Shown here: piece by piece, positions 24,606 to 28,532 of the stretch | Layout: every line of letters begins with the position of its first letter | How positions within the stretch are numbered: position 1 is the first letter of the stretch | Source of the DNA: an uncultured bacterium | GTDB lineage: Bacteria; Cyanobacteriota; Vampirovibrionia; Gastranaerophilales; Gastranaerophilaceae | Direction of reading: 5' to 3' | Assembly: GCA_900547585.1 (NCBI GenBank) | Contig: URHD01000020.1 | Span: 1 to 28,532 of the forward strand | DNA: 28,532 nt | Notes under the pieces: model-generated | What the model was told of the DNA's origin: nothing | The model's database searches: none | The model's input: only the letters and a program-made list of their open reading frames with translations | Position numbers and translations under genes: made by a program

Positions 24606-25331
24606 ATGAAAATTACGGCAAAAAATCTCATTAAAATTTACAACGACAGAACGGTCGTAAACGATATCAGCTTTGAAGTCAACAAAGGCGAAGTTGTCGG
24701 GCTTCTCGGCCCCAACGGAGCAGGCAAAACCACAACTTTTTACATGGTCGTCGGGCTCGTTAAACCCAACGGCGGGCAGGTTTTTCTCGGTGATACCGAA
24801 TTGACCAATGTACCGATGAATGTCCGTGCAAAAGCCGGAATCGGTTATTTGCCACAGGAAGCATCTATTTTCAGGAAACTTTCTGTTGAAGATAACATTA
24901 AACTCGTTCTGCAAATGAACGACAAGCTAAATGAAGAAGAAAAAGCCGCAAAACTTGAAGATTTGCTCGACGAATTCGGCATGCAAAAACGCAGAAAGTC
25001 TTCTGCCGTGTCACTTTCCGGTGGGGAAAGACGCCGTGTTGAGCTTGCGAGGGCGCTTGCTGCAAGTCCGGAGTTTATTCTTCTTGACGAGCCGTTTACG
25101 GGGATTGACCCGATTGCTATCGGCGAAATTAAAGATAATATCCGGAAATTGTCCGAAGAAAAGGGGCTGGGCGTTCTTATTACCGACCACAACCCCAAGG
25201 CTACGCTTTCAATCACCGACAGAGCTTATGTAATTTTTGACGGTAAAATCAAAATTCAGGGCAGAAGCGAAGAAGTTGCAAATGACCCTGTTGCGAAACA
25301 ATTCTATCTTGGAAAGGACTTTACGCTGTAA
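24606..25331 (+). CDS. lptB: Lipopolysaccharide export ABC transporter ATP-binding protein
   Basis: This is the 241-residue cytoplasmic ATPase that powers extraction of lipopolysaccharide from the inner membrane with LptF/LptG. Walker A GPNGAGKTT is at 35-43, Q-loop Gln84 in YLPQEASIF, signature LSGGERRRVELARA from 137, Walker B FILLDEPFTGIDP from 157 and switch His195 in LITDHN. GYLPQEASIFRKLSVEDN and the SITDRAYVIFDGKI end are typical LptB. The ATG at 24606 has GGAAG five bases upstream; the frame opens from a TTG at 24594, which lies before that site. The stop overlaps the next start by one base. It indicates an outer membrane with LPS-like lipid in this organism. Confidence 0.96.
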   Translation: MKITAKNLIKIYNDRTVVNDISFEVNKGEVVGLLGPNGAGKTTTFYMVVGLVKPNGGQVFLGDTELTNVPMNVRAKAGIGYLPQEASIFRKLSVEDNIKLVLQMNDKLNEEEKAAKLEDLLDEFGMQKRRKSSAVSLSGGERRRVELARALAASPEFILLDEPFTGIDPIAIGEIKDNIRKLSEEKGLGVLITDHNPKATLSITDRAYVIFDGKIKIQGRSEEVANDPVAKQFYLGKDFTL

Positions 25332-26434
25332 TGTCTATAAAAATCTTCGACAAATATCTATTTCGTCAGGTTTTTGCGGCTACTCTGGTTTGTATTTTCC
25401 TTTTTGTGGTTATCTGGATTGCGCCGGAAACGCTTTTAAAGGTTATTAAATACACTCTTCAGGGTTCAATCACCCCGCAGGAGGCAATTCAGCTACTCAT
25501 TTACGAGGTTCCGAAAATTATTGTTAAAGCGCTGCCCGTAGGTCTGCTTCTTGGGTCTTTGTATTCTTTTGACAAGTTAAGCAAGGACTTTGAGCTTACT
25601 GTGCTTCGCGGAATCGGCATGTCCTTTCAGCGAATAATTGTGCCGGTCGTGGCGCTCAGTATTGTGCTTACGGTGATTTGCTTTTCTATGCACAACACGC
25701 TTATTCCGTACAGTGAAGCAAAAAGTGCAAAAATCAAGCACCTTAACTACGAAACTCACTTTGTTTATAACGTAAAAGCTGATAAAGACAAGCTCGAGAA
25801 GATACTTATTATCCCCTCGTACCACAATCATCAGATTTCCAGCCCGTTGGTGCTGAATTTTAACGCCAATCAATATACTGACACGAGCGTTTTAAATAGT
25901 ATTTTGTTGGCTGACTATGCGGTGTACAAAAACGGCACCTGGACGCTGCAAAACGTGAAAAAATACCAGCTTACGGAAACAGGGGTGTTCAAGAGTATTT
26001 CAAAACACAAAACTGTTAATGTTTTGAGCGGAGAAAACGGGGAAACCGCATTTAAACTTATGAATTATTCCGTAAAACGAGACAGAGAGCTCAACAACGC
26101 TCAGATTACCGAATATATAAGGCTTTTGAAAAAAGAAAATCTTATGGATGAGTACCGTGCTATGCTTAACAAGTATTTGCAAAGGTATTTTCACTCGCTT
26201 ATTTGTATTCTTTTTGCGGTTTTGGGCTGTATTCTCGGGTTCAGCCAGCCGAGAGAACAAAGATTAGTCGGGTTTACTATTGGTATTGCGGTGGTGTTCG
26301 GGTATTATATTACAATTCCTTTCTTTGACATGTGCGCGGAGAAAGGTCTTTTGAGCCCGTGGATTACCTCGTCAATCCAGCCCTTGGCAATCCTCGCAGC
26401 AATCTTTGTATTTAAAAAAATGAAGGATTTATAA
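25331..26434 (+). CDS. LptF/LptG (YjgP/YjgQ) family permease
   Basis: This is a 367-residue inner-membrane subunit of the LPS export transporter. Three N-terminal membrane segments (about 10-35, 60-80 and 100-122) are followed by a periplasmic beta-jellyroll-like domain (about 130-270) and three C-terminal segments (about 285-305, 315-335, 345-362). GLLLGSLYSFDKLSKDFELTVLRGIGMS contains the cytoplasmic coupling helix typical of the family. Only one such gene is present here, whereas E. coli uses two; a partner elsewhere or a homodimer is possible. Start and stop each overlap the neighbouring genes by one base, so it is tightly coupled to lptB and to the glycosidase gene. Confidence 0.93.
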   Translation: MSIKIFDKYLFRQVFAATLVCIFLFVVIWIAPETLLKVIKYTLQGSITPQEAIQLLIYEVPKIIVKALPVGLLLGSLYSFDKLSKDFELTVLRGIGMSFQRIIVPVVALSIVLTVICFSMHNTLIPYSEAKSAKIKHLNYETHFVYNVKADKDKLEKILIIPSYHNHQISSPLVLNFNANQYTDTSVLNSILLADYAVYKNGTWTLQNVKKYQLTETGVFKSISKHKTVNVLSGENGETAFKLMNYSVKRDRELNNAQITEYIRLLKKENLMDEYRAMLNKYLQRYFHSLICILFAVLGCILGFSQPREQRLVGFTIGIAVVFGYYITIPFFDMCAEKGLLSPWITSSIQPLAILAAIFVFKKMKDL

Positions 26435-27273
26435 TGAAAAATGGTATAAAATTCGCAGCCGTATTATTTTTGCTTACCGGCTGTCTGGTTTTCAGCGCTT
26501 TTAAAAACCCGCAAATCGAAGTAACGAACGACAAAGGCGTTTATGTCGTAAAAGTTCCGCAGGAGAGCATAAAAAATATTCGCCCGCATATTGTGCGGTT
26601 TTTACAATACAACAAAACGGTTTTTGAGGAAACCGGCGCTGAGCTGGTTATTAATGCGGGATATTTTGACCCGAAGAACAAAAATACTTCATCTTATGTG
26701 ATTATTGACGGCGAAACTGTGCTTGACCCTAAAACAAATTCGAGTTTGATGAACAATGCCGCTTTAAAACCACATTTGCCGCAAATTCTAGACCGGACGG
26801 AGTTTCGGGTGCTGGATTGTAACGGAAAACGCAAATATGACATAAGAAAACACTCTCTGCCGCCTTTCGGTCTGAAAAAGACCAGCTGCAAGGTTGTCCA
26901 TGCACTACAGGCGGGGCCGGAATTGTATCCGAATTTGCGGTTGGAGGACGAATATTTTGTTGAAAAGTCTGCTGACGGGAAACTCCTTCGAGATTCGATT
27001 TCTGCATACAAAAAGTGCGCCCGCACAGCAATCGGCATAAAAGACAACGATATTTACATAATTATCGCCACTGTTCAGCATCGGATGACGCTGCCCGAGC
27101 TTGCGCAGTACTGCAAAAGCTTAAAATTGACAAAAGCCATGAATTTTGACGGCGGAGGTTCGACTTCGCTGAATTTCAAAGGCAACTTTTCAACCGGAAA
27201 CAAGCCGCTTGAGATAATTTCTGACAAGGACGCTTCGGCGAGGAAGTTGAAGTCGTTTTTGGTGATTAATTAG
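26434..27273 (+). CDS. Phosphodiester glycosidase (NAGPA) domain lipoprotein
   Basis: This is a 279-residue exported protein. Residues 1-17 form a lipoprotein signal with lipobox LLTGC (Cys17). The rest is the NAGPA/DUF2233 fold found in GlcNAc-1-phosphodiester N-acetylglucosaminidase and in bacterial YigE-like proteins. Landmarks are VINAGYFDPKNKNTSSYVII, VHALQAGPELYP, CARTAIGIKDNDIYIIIATV and the late MNFDGGGSTSLNFKG. The family cleaves sugar-phosphate diester or related bonds. Coupling by one-base overlap to the LPS exporter suggests it processes an envelope glycan or lipid-linked sugar, but the substrate is unknown. A few bases follow before a hairpin repeat that marks the end of the operon. 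Confidence 0.9.
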   Translation: MKNGIKFAAVLFLLTGCLVFSAFKNPQIEVTNDKGVYVVKVPQESIKNIRPHIVRFLQYNKTVFEETGAELVINAGYFDPKNKNTSSYVIIDGETVLDPKTNSSLMNNAALKPHLPQILDRTEFRVLDCNGKRKYDIRKHSLPPFGLKKTSCKVVHALQAGPELYPNLRLEDEYFVEKSADGKLLRDSISAYKKCARTAIGIKDNDIYIIIATVQHRMTLPELAQYCKSLKLTKAMNFDGGGSTSLNFKGNFSTGNKPLEIISDKDASARKLKSFLVIN

Positions 27274-27324
27274 TGCTTTGATGGTTGAATGGGGATTGTT
27301 TAACACATCCTGCGGACTGAAGTT

Positions 27325-27347
27325 GTCGGGCAAAAATGCCAACCTAG
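27325..27347. repeat. 23-bp hairpin repeat, degraded copy
   Basis: GTCGGGCA, AAAA, TGCCAAC, CTAG: this matches the layout of 14039 with several changes. It runs into the 3' end of the 96-residue gene and supplies its stop codon, so it sits at the convergent ends of two transcripts. Confidence 0.5.
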
Positions 27348-27634
27348 TTTAAGCTTTTAAAAAACTCTTTTATAGGTGAAAGGATTCTTGAAAAACAAAG
27401 ACCAACACTATCAGGTTTATCGTGCTTCACGTTTTCTTTATAAAAGCTCGATTTTAATATTTCTTTTCTTGCTTGAGCAACTTTTTTATCTACTTCAGAA
27501 CCACCGGCAACAAATAATTTGACTGAGCCCGGTGAACCTTGTTTTGCTTTAACCAACTTACCATTTACAACTTTTATATCTATATAACCATTAAAAGCTA
27601 TTCGATTTTGTTGATTTGTGTTTGTTATATACAT
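27344..27634 (-). CDS. 96-residue hypothetical protein with N-terminal AFNG motif
   Basis: I recognise no family. The protein opens with an Asn/Gln-rich stretch and QNRIAFNGYIDIKVVNGK, then a small basic, probably beta and helical body (GSPGSVKLFVAGGSEVD; KKVAQARKEILKSSF). It ends in an amphipathic helix (FSRILSPIKEFFKSLN). No signal peptide or transmembrane span is visible. AGGAT lies about eight bases before the ATG at 27634, supporting the start. The AFNG near residue 13 echoes AFKG near residue 44 of the helical protein at the left of the window. It is convergent with the lpt operon. Confidence 0.65.
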   Translation of the reverse strand: MYITNTNQQNRIAFNGYIDIKVVNGKLVKAKQGSPGSVKLFVAGGSEVDKKVAQARKEILKSSFYKENVKHDKPDSVGLCFSRILSPIKEFFKSLN

Positions 27635-27801
27635 AATATAAATCCTAAAAAAATGTCGTTAAGCTCCCGACTTTGGAACTTTATAACTTAATTATTAGCA
27701 CAATGAAAGACGATACGCAAGTTTATTACAACATGAGAATGGTGTTGGGTTTAGAATGTGCATAATATATACAATAATAAGCCGTATGTATATTTTTACG
27801 G

Positions 27802-27807
27802 TATAAT
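27802..27807 (+). promoter_or_regulatory. -10 box directly before the last gene
   Basis: A perfect TATAAT ends six bases before the ATG at 27814, so a transcript would start at or next to the start codon. CCGTA (27782-27786) and TACGG (27797-27801) form an inverted pair just upstream. No good -35 is seen. Confidence 0.35.
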
Positions 27808-27813
27808 TAAAGT

Positions 27814-28532
27814 ATGAACACTAATATGCAACATTTAAACAAGACAAGCAATACACTTAATACTTACATCAATTCAAGTAACAGCCTTTCTAACCTTAGG
27901 GATAGTATTGAAATATTGGGTAGTGCTTTAATAAACAGTGATACTTTTAAGACATTACATACTCTTAGAAATTCTTCTGTACTCAATAGTCTACTTTCTC
28001 AACTTGTTCAAGAATATAGAAACTTAAATAGCTCATTAGTGAATAATCCTGCGTTATCTGAACTGAGTCAGACATTACAAGCAATAAAGAATTCCCCCGT
28101 TTTTAATAGTAAACTGACTCAATTTATGGATACGTGTAATACTGTACAAACTGTATTAAAGAATAACACAGAGTATATGAAAATATACAATGCAATACAA
28201 ACTCTCCAAAGTTGTTCTTCAACAAATTTAGAACAGATATTATTTCAGTCGGAAACTTCTCGTGTGGCAATAGAATTAGCCTTGTCTCAACAACGTCTAA
28301 TAAACAAACTAGAAACCTTTAACTCCTCGGGAGATTTTAATAATATCATAGAAACTATTTCAGAAAGCAGTTTAAATGAACAACTGGAAATTATAGAAAA
28401 AGAACCTGAGAGTAATTTCAAGCAATATCTAAGACAAAATCATTTAGCAATTCTATCTTTAATACTACCTATTGTATTTTTCATCTGGCAGAATTGTAAT
28501 AATGTTACAGTTGAGCAAAATAATAAGATTAT
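27814..28532 (+). CDS. AT-rich hypothetical protein with C-terminal membrane segment, runs off the window
   Basis: The open frame has no stop from 27814 to the window end (239 codons). The protein is rich in Asn, Ser, Leu and Gln with weak internal periodicity (LRDSIEILGSALINSDTF; LRNSSVLNSLLSQLVQEY; LSQTLQAIKNSPVFNSKL), suggesting helical repeats or a coiled coil. After about residue 208 comes one membrane helix (LAILSLILPIVFFIW), then polar residues. I recognise no family. Composition is about 30% GC by eye, lower than the lpt operon. An internal Met at 27826 is an alternative start. It could be an accessory gene of this genome, or a second join to another genome. Confidence 0.6.
   Translation, partial: MNTNMQHLNKTSNTLNTYINSSNSLSNLRDSIEILGSALINSDTFKTLHTLRNSSVLNSLLSQLVQEYRNLNSSLVNNPALSELSQTLQAIKNSPVFNSKLTQFMDTCNTVQTVLKNNTEYMKIYNAIQTLQSCSSTNLEQILFQSETSRVAIELALSQQRLINKLETFNSSGDFNNIIETISESSLNEQLEIIEKEPESNFKQYLRQNHLAILSLILPIVFFIWQNCNNVTVEQNNKI

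Overview
The window is mostly a piece of one AT-rich (roughly 35-40% GC) Gram-negative genome, with about 2.2 kb of a different organism at the left end. Positions 1 to about 2195 carry a TonB-dependent outer-membrane receptor of clear Bacteroidales type (carboxypeptidase-regulatory-like domain, then plug, then barrel; about 48% GC in a hand-counted line). Its open frame breaks off inside the barrel and continues into the antisense of an unrelated gene, so a chimeric metagenomic join near 2195 is the simplest reading. The rest has lipopolysaccharide-transport genes, branched-chain amino-acid synthesis, a CHASE2-GGDEF protein and many short palindromic repeats. Together these suggest an uncultured gut lineage such as Gastranaerophilales (non-photosynthetic relatives of Cyanobacteria). 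That placement is my recollection of style, not a search result.

Layout from left to right. A large helical hypothetical gene is cut by the join (to 4390, minus). A SNF2-family helicase with a SWIM zinc finger follows (4745-7924, minus). Next is a compact minus-strand accessory operon (11582 down to 8209): a peptidoglycan-binding-like protein, a protein with a short phage Mu F-type cysteine/histidine motif plus coiled coil and a low-GC C-terminal region, and three paralogous small membrane proteins. I read this as a candidate MuF-type polymorphic toxin with an array of membrane immunity proteins. It is the most interesting system in the window. Then come acpS (plus), a DUF4127 protein, ilvB-ilvN, and a family 2 glycosyltransferase translationally coupled to a 23S rRNA m5U methyltransferase (all minus). 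A 46-residue gene is coupled by ATGA overlap to a CHASE2-GGDEF diguanylate cyclase (plus). A family 4 uracil-DNA glycosylase and an acyl-CoA/acyl-ACP ligase follow (minus). A divergent control region with a structured leader precedes the lptB / LptF-LptG-family / phosphodiester glycosidase lipoprotein operon (plus). The right end holds a 96-residue hypothetical gene (minus) and an incomplete AT-rich gene running off the window (plus).

The intergenic spaces are unusually rich in repeats. There are five copies of a 121-122 bp palindromic element with 16-bp inverted ends, two of them in a 149-bp tandem duplication. There are four copies of a roughly 23-bp hairpin, one 128-bp palindrome with perfect 23-bp arms, two copies of an 18-bp GC-rich palindrome, and a 13-bp direct repeat bracketing a putative immunity gene. 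No transposase, tRNA, rRNA or CRISPR array was seen.
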